Below are positions 23,680 through 32,921 of a stretch of 64,000 bases of DNA, one piece after another. Numbering within the stretch: the stretch's first letter is position 1; every line of letters starts with the position of its first letter. A program made the translations under genes and the position numbers. The notes below the pieces were generated by a model. The model made no database searches. It was not told the DNA's origin and worked only from the letters and a program-made list of their open reading frames with translations. The stretch is taken from contig JALEKJ010000028.1 in assembly GCA_022771695.1 (NCBI GenBank), positions 1 through 64,000 of the forward strand, read 5' to 3'. This stretch comes from Roseburia sp. (lineage in GTDB: Bacteria; Bacillota; Clostridia; Lachnospirales; Lachnospiraceae).

Positions 23680-25353
23680 ATGAAAAAGAAATTAATTTCT
23701 CTTCTGCTTGTGGCTACCATGGCAGTTGGATTGGTTGCATGTGGTTCAGACGCTGCTTCTGATTCAACAAACAATGCAGGAGGAACAGAGACAGCAGATG
23801 CTGCAACACCGGCAGCAACTGGAGACAAGGAATTGGCAGTACAGATTGGACCGGATCCTGAGACAATCGATCCGGCATTAAACAGCGCAGTAGACGGTGG
23901 TAACATGTTACTTCACGCATTTGAGTGTCTGTTAACTGTTGGTCAGGATGGAACCTTACAGCCTGGACAGGCAGAGACCTGGGAAACATCGGAAGATGGT
24001 CTTACATGGACCTTCCACTTAAGAGACGGACTGAAATGGTCTGATGGTACTCCGTTGACCGCAAACGATTTTGTATACAGTTGGCAGCGTGTATGTGACC
24101 CGGCTGTTGCAGCTCCATATGCAGAGACAGTTCTCGGTATGGTAAAAGGTTACGATGAGGCAATTGCAGGTGATGTCACAGCATTGGCAGTATCTGCACC
24201 GGACGATTTGACACTTGTTGTTGAACTGAGCGCTCCATGCTCTTATTTTGGAAGCCTTGCAGCATTCGCTACCTTAAGCCCTGTTCAGCAGGCAACGGTA
24301 GAGGCAAACGGTGATGCATGGGCAGTTGCTCCTGAGACTTATGTATCTAACGGACCGTTCTACATGACAGAGTGGGTACCGGGTTCTCACATCACATTCA
24401 GCAAGAACCCGAACTATTGGAATGCAGATGCAATTAAGTTAGACAGATTGAAATTCCTCTTAATCGAGGATTCCAACGCTGCTTACAGTGCATATCAGAC
24501 CGGTGAAGCGCTGATGATTAAGGACGTTCCAACCGAGGAAATCCCAAGTCTTGAGGGCAACGGTGAGTTCTATGTAGATCCGATTATCGGAACTTACTAC
24601 CTCAGCTTGAACCTGACAGAAGAAGTATTCCAGGATGCAAGAGTTCGTCAGGCATTAAGCCTTGCAATCGACCGTGAATATGTTGCAGGTACTCTGATGC
24701 AGGGAACCTATACTGCAGCAAGCAACTTCATGGGACCGGGCTGGGTTGATACAGACGGCAGTGAGTTCATGGCAAACGCAAACGGCGGACAGCCATACAT
24801 CGATGTTACGGATTACGAAGGCAACCTTGCAAAAGCAAAAGAATTACTTGCAGAGGCAGGTTATCCGGATGGCGAGGGATTCCCGACAATCTCTTACACA
24901 ACAAATGATGCAGGATACCATAAAGTAGTAGCTGAGTACTTACAGCAGGCATGGGCTGAGCTTGGAATTACACTTGATGTCAATATCGTTGAGTGGGCAA
25001 GCTTCACTCCGATGCGTCGTGCACAGGAATACGATGCAGCACGTAACGGCTGGGTTGGTGATTATAGTGATCCTTCCAATATGCTTGAATTATTCTATTC
25101 AAGCAATGGTAACAACGACGGTAAGTTCAGCAATGCTGAGTTCGATGCAGCAATCGATCTTTCCAGAACAACCCTTGATGCAGCAGAGCGTTCACAGGCA
25201 CTTCATACTGCAGAGGATATTTTAATGGAAGAGGCTGGATGTATTCCGGTTGCTTACTACAATGACTTCTGGTTACAGAGTGATAAGATTACAGGTTCTT
25301 GGCATTCCGCTTACGGATACTGGTACTTTATGTATGCAGATATTGTTGAATAA
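23680..25353 (+). CDS. oppA: Peptide-binding lipoprotein, OppA type, 557 aa
   Basis: A lipoprotein signal (MKKKLISLLLVATMAVGLVAC) puts the lipidated cysteine at residue 21, followed by a serine/threonine/alanine linker. The SBP_bac_5 core is evident: EPET-like PDPETIDPALNSAVDGG, WTFHLRDGLKWSDGTPLTA, the strand YYLSLNLTEEVF, then VRQALSLAIDREY. Length is normal. It captures peptides outside the membrane and delivers them to the OppBC channel. It is the last gene of its operon and has a GAGGAGG ribosome site. Codon use is richer in GCA and more biased than in the left island, which suggests high expression. Confidence 0.94.
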   Translation: MKKKLISLLLVATMAVGLVACGSDAASDSTNNAGGTETADAATPAATGDKELAVQIGPDPETIDPALNSAVDGGNMLLHAFECLLTVGQDGTLQPGQAETWETSEDGLTWTFHLRDGLKWSDGTPLTANDFVYSWQRVCDPAVAAPYAETVLGMVKGYDEAIAGDVTALAVSAPDDLTLVVELSAPCSYFGSLAAFATLSPVQQATVEANGDAWAVAPETYVSNGPFYMTEWVPGSHITFSKNPNYWNADAIKLDRLKFLLIEDSNAAYSAYQTGEALMIKDVPTEEIPSLEGNGEFYVDPIIGTYYLSLNLTEEVFQDARVRQALSLAIDREYVAGTLMQGTYTAASNFMGPGWVDTDGSEFMANANGGQPYIDVTDYEGNLAKAKELLAEAGYPDGEGFPTISYTTNDAGYHKVVAEYLQQAWAELGITLDVNIVEWASFTPMRRAQEYDAARNGWVGDYSDPSNMLELFYSSNGNNDGKFSNAEFDAAIDLSRTTLDAAERSQALHTAEDILMEEAGCIPVAYYNDFWLQSDKITGSWHSAYGYWYFMYADIVE

Positions 25354-25393
25354 GAAACTGTATCAATAAAAGCAATAGAATATTTGAATTTAC

Positions 25394-25439
25394 AAAGTGT
25401 CTTGGGCAGAATTTACCATCTGTCCGAGGCACTTTTTTT
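25394..25439 (+). terminator. Terminator of the first peptide-transport operon
   Basis: AAAGTG pairs with CACTTT at the base, with an inner GGGCAGA/TCTGTCC pairing, and seven Ts follow. It cleanly separates the two peptide operons. Confidence 0.85.
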
Positions 25440-25450
25440 GGCGAAAACTA

Positions 25451-25478
25451 TTGACAAATCTCGCCTTCCATGTATAAT
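25451..25478 (+). promoter_or_regulatory. Promoter of the second peptide-transport operon
   Basis: TTGACA (25451-25456) and TATAAT (25473-25478) are 16 bp apart, close to ideal. The implied leader to the ATG at 25694 is about 210 nt. Confidence 0.8.
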
Positions 25479-25515
25479 AAGAAACATGTTGTTCGTCTGC
25501 AACATACAACTGTTT

Positions 25516-25616
25516 TTGAGAGAGTGCAACGCGCAAAGGGGCGCGAGGCGCTTTTTTTCGTTGCAAAAAAATATTTTAGCGCGATAACGTGTTACAGCAT
25601 TGGCTTGAGAGAGTGC
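25516..25616 (+). promoter_or_regulatory. Candidate regulatory leader with attenuator-like hairpin
   Basis: The leader carries a 12-base direct repeat TTGAGAGAGTGC at 25516-25527 and 25605-25616. Between the copies a small GC hairpin (CGCGC, 25530-25534, with GCGCG, 25541-25545) is followed by GGCGC and seven Ts (25552-25558), which looks like an intrinsic terminator inside the leader. It matches no riboswitch class I can recognise. Confidence 0.35.
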
Positions 25617-25693
25617 GTGACACAAAGACAACTTGATATAAACGCTGTTGCAGTGTTTGTATATAAATAATTTTTCTATAAGGAGGAAATATT

Positions 25694-27745
25694 ATGAAAA
25701 AGAAACTGATTTCTCTCCTGTTAGTCGCTTCTATGGTAGCCAGCCTGGCTGCTTGTGGCGGTGACAAAGGAGAAACGGTAGATTCTACCGAGAGTGGTAG
25801 CAACACCGCTACAACAAGTACGTATGACACACTTGTTGTTGGTTTGCAGCCGATGGATGGCGTATTCAGCCCATTCTTCTACACAAGTGCATACGATGAT
25901 CAGGTAAATACTGCAGTATTTGAGAATGTTTGTGAGTTGAATGCAGATGGCGAGCTGGTTGATAATGCCGGTCATGTTGAGGTGGAAGAAGTAACCGCTG
26001 AGGACGGAAGCACTAAGTATGTGTACACTGTTTCTGTTCAGGAAGGAATGACCTTCTCTGACGGTGAGCCGGTTACCATTGATGACTTACTTTTCAGCTA
26101 TTATGTATATGCAGACCCAACTTATGATGGAATGAGCACATTTGGAACTCTTGACATCGAGGGTATGGAGGAGTATAGAAACTCCGCAGCTCCATTGTGG
26201 AAAGCAATGGTAAATGCAGGTGAGGAGAACACTGATTTCTCTAACTGGACAGAAGAGCAGCAGACCGCTTTCTTCGGTACAGATTTACCAACCGCAGGTG
26301 CAGCATTTGCACAGGAAATCGTAGATTACTGTGTAGAAGCTGGTTATGCAGCAGATTCCAACGATGTTGCAACAGCAGCAGCAGCTTGGGGCTTTGATGG
26401 TTTGGCAGAAGATGCAACAGCAGAAGATTTCTTCTATTTAATGGCAGATGGTTACGGATGGGATTTACTTTCCTTATCTAACACAGAGTCTGCAGGTTCT
26501 TCTCTGTTCGATTTGTTAGGTGATGGCTATACAGAGGTTGTAGAGCTTGCAGACGTTGATTCTATCTCCGGTATCCAGAAGGTAGATGACTATACATGTA
26601 CTGTAACTTTCAACTCTGCAAACATCTCCGCTGACAAGCAGGTTGCATGGTTACCACTTATTCCGGAGCACTACTATGGCGAGAGCTTCACAAAGGGTGA
26701 CTTAAGCGGAGTAAAAGCAAAGAACAGCGCTCCTATGGGTTCCGGTCCTTACGTATTCCAGAGCTATGAGAACAATATCGTTACATTAACAGCGAACGAG
26801 AGCTACTGGAAAGGTTGCCCGAAGATTCCAAACCTGAAATTCCAGGTGGTAAACGAGCAGGATAAGGTTGACCTTGTATTAAACGGTGAGATTGATATCA
26901 CTGACCCAAGTGCTTCTCTTGAGATTGTTGATCAGTTAGATCAGAACACTGACAAGGCAGCTTACTCTTTGGTAGATAACCCAGGATACGGTTACATCGG
27001 TATCAACGCAGAGCGTGTGCCGGATGTAAATGTTCGTAAAGGTTTGATGTGCTTGATGAACAGAGAGCCTGCAGTTCAGTCTTACTACGGTGAACTTGGT
27101 ACTGTTATTGAGCGTCCGATGACTCCTACCTTGGCAGAGTATCCGGATGACGCAGAGCCATACTATTCTTATGATCCTGCAAAGGCACTCGAGTACTTCG
27201 AGGCAGCAGGTTATACACAGAAGGATGGCAAGCTGGTAAATGCAGATGGCGAGCAGTTAAAGGTTACCTGTGGTATCGGTGACGCTTCTTCTCATCCGTC
27301 TACACCAATCTTAACTCAGATGGCAAATGACCTTGCTTCTATGGGTGGTGAGCTTGTAGTTAACGACCTTGAGTTCAACGTACTTTCTACTCAGGTACAG
27401 GGCGGTGAGCTTGATATGTGGGTAATGGCATGGGGCAACTCTACAGACTGTGACCTGACTCAGATTTTCGGTAGCGAGGGTGGTTCTAACTACCAGCACT
27501 ACTACAGCCCGGAAATCGATGCATTACAGGCAGAGATTTTACAGACGGTTGATTTTGACAAGAGATGTGAGTTAGTAGCAGAGGAGCTTGATCTTATCAT
27601 GGACGCAGCTGTTTACATGCCTGTATATCAGCGCAAGAACATGGAGATTTACAATGCAGCCACATTAAATATCTCTACTCTTCCGGAAGAGACTACAACA
27701 TACTATAACTACTCAAAACAGTATGAGACATTAGAGATGAACTAG
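25694..27745 (+). CDS. Peptide-binding lipoprotein of the second operon, 683 aa
   Basis: The lipoprotein signal (MKKKLISLLLVASMVASLAAC) is nearly identical to that of the first binding protein, but the mature part is about 125 residues longer and clearly different. It holds SBP_bac_5 features: GMTFSDGEPVTIDDLLFSYYVY, the strand GYGYIGINAERV, then VRKGLMCLMNREP, and a C-terminal DMWVMAWGNSTDCDLTQIFGS. An acidic insert around 160-270 is unusual and may shape a different peptide specificity. It leads a second operon with permeases and ATPases. A strong AAGGAGG site precedes the ATG. Confidence 0.92.
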   Translation: MKKKLISLLLVASMVASLAACGGDKGETVDSTESGSNTATTSTYDTLVVGLQPMDGVFSPFFYTSAYDDQVNTAVFENVCELNADGELVDNAGHVEVEEVTAEDGSTKYVYTVSVQEGMTFSDGEPVTIDDLLFSYYVYADPTYDGMSTFGTLDIEGMEEYRNSAAPLWKAMVNAGEENTDFSNWTEEQQTAFFGTDLPTAGAAFAQEIVDYCVEAGYAADSNDVATAAAAWGFDGLAEDATAEDFFYLMADGYGWDLLSLSNTESAGSSLFDLLGDGYTEVVELADVDSISGIQKVDDYTCTVTFNSANISADKQVAWLPLIPEHYYGESFTKGDLSGVKAKNSAPMGSGPYVFQSYENNIVTLTANESYWKGCPKIPNLKFQVVNEQDKVDLVLNGEIDITDPSASLEIVDQLDQNTDKAAYSLVDNPGYGYIGINAERVPDVNVRKGLMCLMNREPAVQSYYGELGTVIERPMTPTLAEYPDDAEPYYSYDPAKALEYFEAAGYTQKDGKLVNADGEQLKVTCGIGDASSHPSTPILTQMANDLASMGGELVVNDLEFNVLSTQVQGGELDMWVMAWGNSTDCDLTQIFGSEGGSNYQHYYSPEIDALQAEILQTVDFDKRCELVAEELDLIMDAAVYMPVYQRKNMEIYNAATLNISTLPEETTTYYNYSKQYETLEMN

Positions 27746-27770
27746 AATTAAATGCTTTTTCATATGCGGG

Positions 27771-27797
27771 GAGCTGTTTCGATTTTCGGAACAGCTC
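27771..27797 (+). other. Intercistronic hairpin between binding protein and permease
   Basis: GAGCTGTTTC pairs over ten base pairs with GGAACAGCTC around a seven-base loop and has no T-run. It probably blocks 3' exonucleases or slows polymerase, keeping binding-protein mRNA more abundant than the downstream permease mRNA. Confidence 0.5.
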
Positions 27798-27833
27798 ACT
27801 GCTGTGAAATAGGAATATAGAAAAGGGGCAAAC

Positions 27834-28799
27834 ATGAAACAGTATATTTTAAAACGTATATTAATCAGTTTCGTTGTTCTCTTTGGAGTATCCATTTTGC
27901 TGTATGGTATTGCGAGAGCGGTACCGGGAGATTATGTTTCCAATATTACAGCAGGTAACCAGAACATCACTCCGGAAATGGAACAGCGCATGAGGGAACT
28001 ATACGGTTTGGATAAGGGTATCGTAGAGGGATATATTTCCTGGCTTGGCGATGCACTTCACGGAGATTTGGGAACTTCCTTTATCTACCAGAAGCCGGTA
28101 GTAGAGATTATTAAGAACAACATGGCACCGACGCTTGCGCTGTCCGGTATTTCATTGTTGTTACAGATTTTACTTGCGATACCGTTCGGTATCATTGCAT
28201 CCAGAAAACAGTATTCGGTGACAGACTATACGATTGTCGCGATTGCGATTGTAGGTATTTCCCTGCCGTCTTTCTTCTTTGCATCTGTGTTAAGAAGAAT
28301 ATTTAGCATGGGACTTGGCTGGCTTCCGATGTCCGGTATGGTAACTGCACGTATGAATTACCAGGGCTGGGATCTGTTTGTAGACTATGCAAAGCACTTT
28401 GCATTGCCGATTGCAGTATTCGTAATTACCGGTGTTGGTTCTCTGCTTCGTTATGTGCGTACCAATATGCTTGAAGTATTAAGTGCAGATTATGTGCGTA
28501 CCGCAAGAGCAAAGGGACTTCCGGAATATAAAGTAGTAGGAAAGCATGCATTTCGTAATACATTGATTCCAATCGTTACAATGGTTGGTGGTATGATTCC
28601 GAGCTTGTTCTCAGGCGCGGTTATCACAGAGGGTATCTTCTCTCTTGAAGGACTTGGAAATATTGCATTAAAAGCAGTTTATAGTGGTGATATCCCTTAC
28701 TTGATGGGATTTAATATGTTTATTGCGGTTTTGACGCTGATTGGAACGTTGGTTTCTGATATTCTGTATGCAGTCGTTGACCCACGCGTACGCTATTAG
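27834..28799 (+). CDS. dppB: Peptide ABC transporter permease, DppB type, 321 aa
   Basis: The permease has the usual first helix (LKRILISFVVLFGVSILLYGIARAVPGD), the loop GDALHGDLGTSFIYQKPV, six transmembrane segments, an EAA loop ADYVRTARAKGLPEY and the ending LYAVVDPRVRY. It pairs with the DppC-type gene 12 bp downstream. It is a paralogue of the 19,609 gene with clearly diverged sequence, so the two operons are not a recent duplication. Confidence 0.92.
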   Translation: MKQYILKRILISFVVLFGVSILLYGIARAVPGDYVSNITAGNQNITPEMEQRMRELYGLDKGIVEGYISWLGDALHGDLGTSFIYQKPVVEIIKNNMAPTLALSGISLLLQILLAIPFGIIASRKQYSVTDYTIVAIAIVGISLPSFFFASVLRRIFSMGLGWLPMSGMVTARMNYQGWDLFVDYAKHFALPIAVFVITGVGSLLRYVRTNMLEVLSADYVRTARAKGLPEYKVVGKHAFRNTLIPIVTMVGGMIPSLFSGAVITEGIFSLEGLGNIALKAVYSGDIPYLMGFNMFIAVLTLIGTLVSDILYAVVDPRVRY

Positions 28800-28811
28800 G
28801 AGGTGGAACGA

Positions 28812-29816
28812 ATGGAAGAGAATAAAGATTTACAGCAGAGAAATCAACAGGAACAGGATGAATTCGAACAAAATCAGGTAATCATGACTCCGGGACAGCT
28901 TGTTATGAAGCGCTTCTTCCGTAACAAGTTGGCATGTGTGGGACTTGCTATCATTATTATTATGGCATTGTTCTGCATTATCGGACCGTTTATCAGCCCG
29001 TATGGAGAATATGAAATCTTTTATATAAATACAAAAACCGGTGAAGAAGTACGTATGGCAGACTATGTTGCCGGTGCAACCGATATGGGTGTTAATGTAA
29101 AGGCACCTATCTCTTCTGCACACTGGCTTGGCACGGATGCGGACGGACGAGATGTACTTACACGTCTGATGTACGGCGGACGTATTTCGCTTACGGTTGG
29201 CTTTGTGGTAGTTGCAATTGAATTGCTCGTCGGTATTATTCTTGGTGGTATTGCCGGTTATTATGGAGGAGCAGTGGATATGTTCATCATGCGAATGGTA
29301 GAGGTATTTTATTGCTTGCCGTTTGTACCGTTGATGTTGATTCTGTCCTCTATGTTCGTAGGATATGGAGTATCGCCGAGATATAAGATTTACTTTATCA
29401 TGGTTGTCATGGGTATCCTGTATTGGGCAGGTGTAGCCCGCAACGTGCGTGCACAGATTTTGTCTCTTCGTGAGATGGAATATATGCAGGCAGCGGAGGC
29501 AACCGGAATCAGCACATGGAGAAAGATTTTCAAGCATCTGGTGCCGAATACGATGCCAATCATTATACTGATTGCGACGATGGATATCGGTGGTGTGATT
29601 CTGACAGAGTCCGTATTAAGCTTCCTTGGTGTAGGTATTTCATGGCCGTACGCATCCTGGGGTAACATGGCAAATACTGTAACAGACTCTATCATTATGA
29701 AGAATTATATCAACATCTGGGCACCGCCGGGAATTCTGATTCTTTTGACGGTATTGGCATTCAACTTTATCGGTGACGGTATGCGTGATGCCTTCGACCC
29801 AAGAATGAAAAGGTAG
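28812..29816 (+). CDS. dppC: Peptide ABC transporter permease, DppC type, 334 aa
   Basis: The long polar N-terminus is glutamine- and glutamate-rich, followed by a first helix (AIIIIMALFCIIGPFISPY), the conserved LGTDADGRDVLTRLMYGGRISLTVG, five more helices, and an EAA loop EYMQAAEATGISTW. It ends with GDGMRDAFDPRMKR. ATG 28812 is chosen because AGGAGGTGG lies immediately upstream; an in-frame GTG at 28803 falls inside that site. Its partner ATPase gene starts within a few bases of the stop. Confidence 0.92.
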   Translation: MEENKDLQQRNQQEQDEFEQNQVIMTPGQLVMKRFFRNKLACVGLAIIIIMALFCIIGPFISPYGEYEIFYINTKTGEEVRMADYVAGATDMGVNVKAPISSAHWLGTDADGRDVLTRLMYGGRISLTVGFVVVAIELLVGIILGGIAGYYGGAVDMFIMRMVEVFYCLPFVPLMLILSSMFVGYGVSPRYKIYFIMVVMGILYWAGVARNVRAQILSLREMEYMQAAEATGISTWRKIFKHLVPNTMPIIILIATMDIGGVILTESVLSFLGVGISWPYASWGNMANTVTDSIIMKNYINIWAPPGILILLTVLAFNFIGDGMRDAFDPRMKR

Positions 29817-29825
29817 GTGAGAACT

Positions 29826-30956
29826 TTGGCACAGAATGATCAGAAAGCACGATTGAAAGAGATTAAGAAATTCAATAGTGTAAAATATAAAGAATACAAT
29901 AAGAAAAACAAACGCAAGAATGTTCCGGAGTCAGAGTATCTCACAGAAATGAAGGACCCGAAGAATATTTTGGAGTTTGATAATTTAAAGACTTATTTTT
30001 ATACAGATACCGGTACGGTAAAAGCGGTAGACGGGGTATCTTTTGAAATTCCGGCGGGCTCTACGATTGGTGTCGTTGGAGAGTCTGGATGTGGTAAGTC
30101 TGTAACCAGTCTTTCGGTTATGGGACTGCTTGCCGGTCCGGTGGGACAGATTGCAGGCGGAAGTATTCGCTACAATCAGGGAAACCGTGCCGTTGATTTG
30201 GCGAAAATTTCCAGAAAAGAGATGGAGAAAATTCGCGGTAACGAAATTTCCATGATTTTCCAGGAGCCGATGACAACCCTTAACCCGGTATTTACCATCG
30301 GAAATCAGTTGTGCGAGTGTATCAGCTTACACAACAAAGATATGAAGAAAAAGGACGTGGAAGCGCGTGCGCTTGAAACATTAGAGCTGGTAGGAATCAA
30401 GAGAGAGGGTATCCTTAACAATTATCCGCATGAGCTGTCCGGCGGTATGCGTCAGCGTGTGGTTATCGCGATGGCGCTTGCATGTAACCCACAGCTTATC
30501 ATTGCGGATGAGCCGACAACAGCTCTTGACGTTACGATTCAGGCACAGATTCTTGACTTGCTTCGTGACTTGAAGGATAAGATTAATGCGTCTATCATGC
30601 TGATTACCCATGACCTTGGTGTAGTCGCAGAAATGGCGGATTATGTAGTCGTTATGTATGCGGGACGTGTGGTTGAGCAGGGAACTGCAGATGATATCTT
30701 CCACCACCCGGCACACCCATATACGATTGGTTTGATGAAATCCAAACCAATGATTAATGAAAAAGTGGAGCGTCTTTACTCCATTCCGGGAAATGTACCG
30801 AATCCAATCAACTTACCGGAACACTGCTATTTCAAGAATCGTTGCGAATCTTGTATCGGGAAGTGTGAGGGTGCATATCCGGAGCTGATTTCATTGTCAG
30901 AGACACACAAAGTAAGCTGTCATTTACACCATGCGGCAGAGAAAGGGGAAAATTAA
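29826..30956 (+). CDS. dppD: Peptide ABC transporter ATPase, DppD type, 376 aa
   Basis: Walker A is GESGCGKS (85-92), with MIFQEPMTTLNPVF, signature LSGGMRQRVVIAMAL, Walker B LIIADEP and the switch ITHDLG intact, plus the C-terminal cysteines CYFKNRCESCIGKC. It carries an unusual lysine-rich N-terminal extension of about 40 residues (KEIKKFNSVKYKEYNKKNK) before the ABC domain. I favour TTG 29826, because GGTGA sits at optimal spacing; GTG 29817 is the alternative. The extension may contact membrane lipids or RNA, which is speculative. Confidence 0.9.
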   Translation: MAQNDQKARLKEIKKFNSVKYKEYNKKNKRKNVPESEYLTEMKDPKNILEFDNLKTYFYTDTGTVKAVDGVSFEIPAGSTIGVVGESGCGKSVTSLSVMGLLAGPVGQIAGGSIRYNQGNRAVDLAKISRKEMEKIRGNEISMIFQEPMTTLNPVFTIGNQLCECISLHNKDMKKKDVEARALETLELVGIKREGILNNYPHELSGGMRQRVVIAMALACNPQLIIADEPTTALDVTIQAQILDLLRDLKDKINASIMLITHDLGVVAEMADYVVVMYAGRVVEQGTADDIFHHPAHPYTIGLMKSKPMINEKVERLYSIPGNVPNPINLPEHCYFKNRCESCIGKCEGAYPELISLSETHKVSCHLHHAAEKGEN

Positions 30957-30959
30957 GAC

Positions 30960-31985
30960 ATGGAAAACAACAACGAAATCGTAGTTGACGTACAGGATCT
31001 GAAAAAATATTTCCCTATCAAGGCAGGCGTGTTACAGAGAACAGTAGGACATGTCCGTGCGGTAGACGGCGTAAGTTTTCAGATTAAAAAAGGTCAGACC
31101 TTTGGTCTGGTAGGAGAGTCCGGATGCGGTAAATCTACATTAGGACGTACCATGCTTCGTTTGATTGAGCCGACAGATGGTTCTGTTAAGATTAATGGAA
31201 CCGATATGTGCGCGATTAAGAAACGTGAATTGCGTCCGTTAAGACCGACGATGCAGATGATCTTTCAGGATCCATTTTCTTCTCTGGACCCACGTATGCC
31301 GGTAGGCGAAATCATCGGTGAGGCTGTGCGTCAGCATAACATTGTACCAAAGGAAGAGTATAGAGATTATATTATAAAGGTAATGGAAGATTGTGGTCTC
31401 AGACCATACTATATTGACCGTTACCCGCATGAGTTTTCCGGTGGACAGAGACAGCGTATCTGTATTGCGAGAGCACTTGCACTTAATCCATCGTTTATTG
31501 TCTGTGATGAGCCGGTATCTGCATTGGATGTTTCCATTCAGGCGCAGATTATTAACCTGATGAAGGATTTACAGGACGAACGTCAGCTTACTTACCTGTT
31601 TATCTCTCACGACTTGTCCGTAGTAGAACATATTTCCGATGCAATCGGAGTTATGTATCTCGGAACGATGGTAGAGACGGGAACGAAGGACGATGTATTC
31701 CGTGAGCCTCTGCATCCATATACACAGGCACTGTTTTCTGCAGTACCGGTTGCAGATCCGGATTATAAGATGAACCGTATCCTTCTGGAGGGAGATATTC
31801 CTTCTCCGGCGAACCCGCCGCAGGGCTGTAAGTTCCATACACGTTGTACAAAGTGTATGGAAATCTGTAAGCATAAGGTTCCGGAAGCAAAGGACATGGG
31901 CAACGGACATGTGGTTTGTTGCCATTTATATGACGATGCAAAGGATGCTGTTACAGAGACTAAGGCAGAACAAACAGCAGAATAA
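30960..31985 (+). CDS. dppF: Peptide ABC transporter ATPase, DppF type, 341 aa
   Basis: Walker A GESGCGKS (52-59), QDPFSSLDPRMPVGEII, signature [15 protein letters not shown], Walker B FIVCDEPVSALD and FISHDLSVV are present. The start VVDVQDLKKYFPIKAGVLQRTVGHV and the C-terminal CKFHTRCTKCMEICKHK are typical for DppF with its cysteine motif. It begins two bases after the dppD stop and ends the operon at a strong terminator. With dppD it forms the motor of the second peptide transporter. Confidence 0.93.
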   Translation: MENNNEIVVDVQDLKKYFPIKAGVLQRTVGHVRAVDGVSFQIKKGQTFGLVGESGCGKSTLGRTMLRLIEPTDGSVKINGTDMCAIKKRELRPLRPTMQMIFQDPFSSLDPRMPVGEIIGEAVRQHNIVPKEEYRDYIIKVMEDCGLRPYYIDRYPHEFSGGQRQRICIARALALNPSFIVCDEPVSALDVSIQAQIINLMKDLQDERQLTYLFISHDLSVVEHISDAIGVMYLGTMVETGTKDDVFREPLHPYTQALFSAVPVADPDYKMNRILLEGDIPSPANPPQGCKFHTRCTKCMEICKHKVPEAKDMGNGHVVCCHLYDDAKDAVTETKAEQTAE

Positions 31986-31998
31986 GATGTGACTGGTG

Positions 31999-32033
31999 AC
32001 ACCGGTTGTGCTTTTGCGCAACCGGTGTTTTTT
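31999..32033 (+). terminator. Terminator of the second peptide-transport operon
   Basis: ACACCGGTTGTGC pairs with GCGCAACCGGTGT around a TTTT loop and runs into six Ts. Confidence 0.9.
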
Positions 32034-32166
32034 AGGAATATCATGATGCAAAAATATGAGCCTTGTATTTGTGCACAGGAGGATGTTATACTTGAAATGC
32101 TAGTATATAATGGCAACCGGGTGTGGAAACATATAATAATGAGTTAAGAAGCACAGAGGTGTGAAG

Positions 32167-32844
32167 ATGGGTTTTGCAGAACGGGTGGCGGTCCGAAGAA
32201 AATCAAAAGACTTAAAGAATGAATTGAAGGAATTGCGAAAGCATATTCTCGTGACACTTGGAGGGGATAAAGCGCAGTTGTCAAATGATTTGAAAGAGTT
32301 CCAGACGTCAATGGAGCTTGGAGCGGCATTGTATGCAGATTATGTGGATGCGAGAGACAACTTGAATCACGCGCGAGAGGCGATTGTTAAACTTTTGGAG
32401 TGTATGGGAGAAAAGCAGGATACAGAAGTAAAAACAGACCTGCAGAATCTGGTTACCTGTTTGGAAAAGGTTTATCATGACTGTTCTATTCGGGAGGATG
32501 ATTTGGACTTTCAATCAACGCTTTGCAATTTAAAGAAGATGACGGCTAATTACTCCGAGAACATGACAGGAATGTCTAAGGTTATGCTGCGCAGCGAACT
32601 TGAGAACGTGAAAGCGGTATTGGATGACGCTGCCGAGTGGAAAGCACCGGATTTTCTGGCGTTGGCATATTACTATTTGCATGCAGATAAGAATGCGTTG
32701 CGCGATATGGAGAATGAACAACGCAATCAATTTGTGCTTGCATATTTTAAGAATGAATTTATGGATGAGCTGATGGGACAGTTTTACCGTGCAGGAAAAG
32801 AGCCCGAAGTCCGCGCATTAATAAAAGAATATATTTATGGATAA
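32167..32844 (+). CDS. Hypothetical helical protein, 225 aa
   Basis: No known domain is recognised. The protein is almost entirely helical and heptad-like (KSKDLKNELKELRKHILVTL), rich in charge, without signal or membrane segment, and contains only scattered cysteines. ATG 32167 is preferred because GAGGTG lies six bases upstream. It stands alone between a terminator and a large palindrome at 32844, so it is probably monocistronic. It may be a cytoplasmic scaffold or regulatory protein; no function is claimed. Confidence 0.6.
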   Translation: MGFAERVAVRRKSKDLKNELKELRKHILVTLGGDKAQLSNDLKEFQTSMELGAALYADYVDARDNLNHAREAIVKLLECMGEKQDTEVKTDLQNLVTCLEKVYHDCSIREDDLDFQSTLCNLKKMTANYSENMTGMSKVMLRSELENVKAVLDDAAEWKAPDFLALAYYYLHADKNALRDMENEQRNQFVLAYFKNEFMDELMGQFYRAGKEPEVRALIKEYIYG

Positions 32845-32921
32845 GAAGCTGATGTAGATGAATTTTTAGACTCATAATATTATAAATTATGAGTATTTGA
32901 ATATTATCTACATCAGCTTCT
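32844..32921. repeat. Two-level palindrome after the hypothetical gene
   Basis: A perfect 16-bp inverted repeat (AGAAGCTGATGTAGAT, 32844-32859, with its complement at 32906-32921) encloses a second perfect 9-bp stem (ACTCATAAT with ATTATGAGT, 32870-32894). The right arm runs into TATTTCC rather than a T-run. It could act as a transcription terminator, an mRNA stabiliser or a miniature inserted element. No second copy was noticed here. The rest of the gap to 33,119 contains the livJ promoter. Confidence 0.6.

Noticed and set aside
25479-25693. T-box or known riboswitch in the second peptide operon leader
   Set aside because: No T-box sequence (TGGNACCGCG-like) or other known riboswitch core was seen; only a hairpin plus direct repeat remain.
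28830-29537. A 235-codon open frame on the minus strand opposite dppC
   Set aside because: Low-complexity composition rich in His, Cys and Tyr, with no ribosome site and a strongly coding gene on the other strand; it is a shadow frame.
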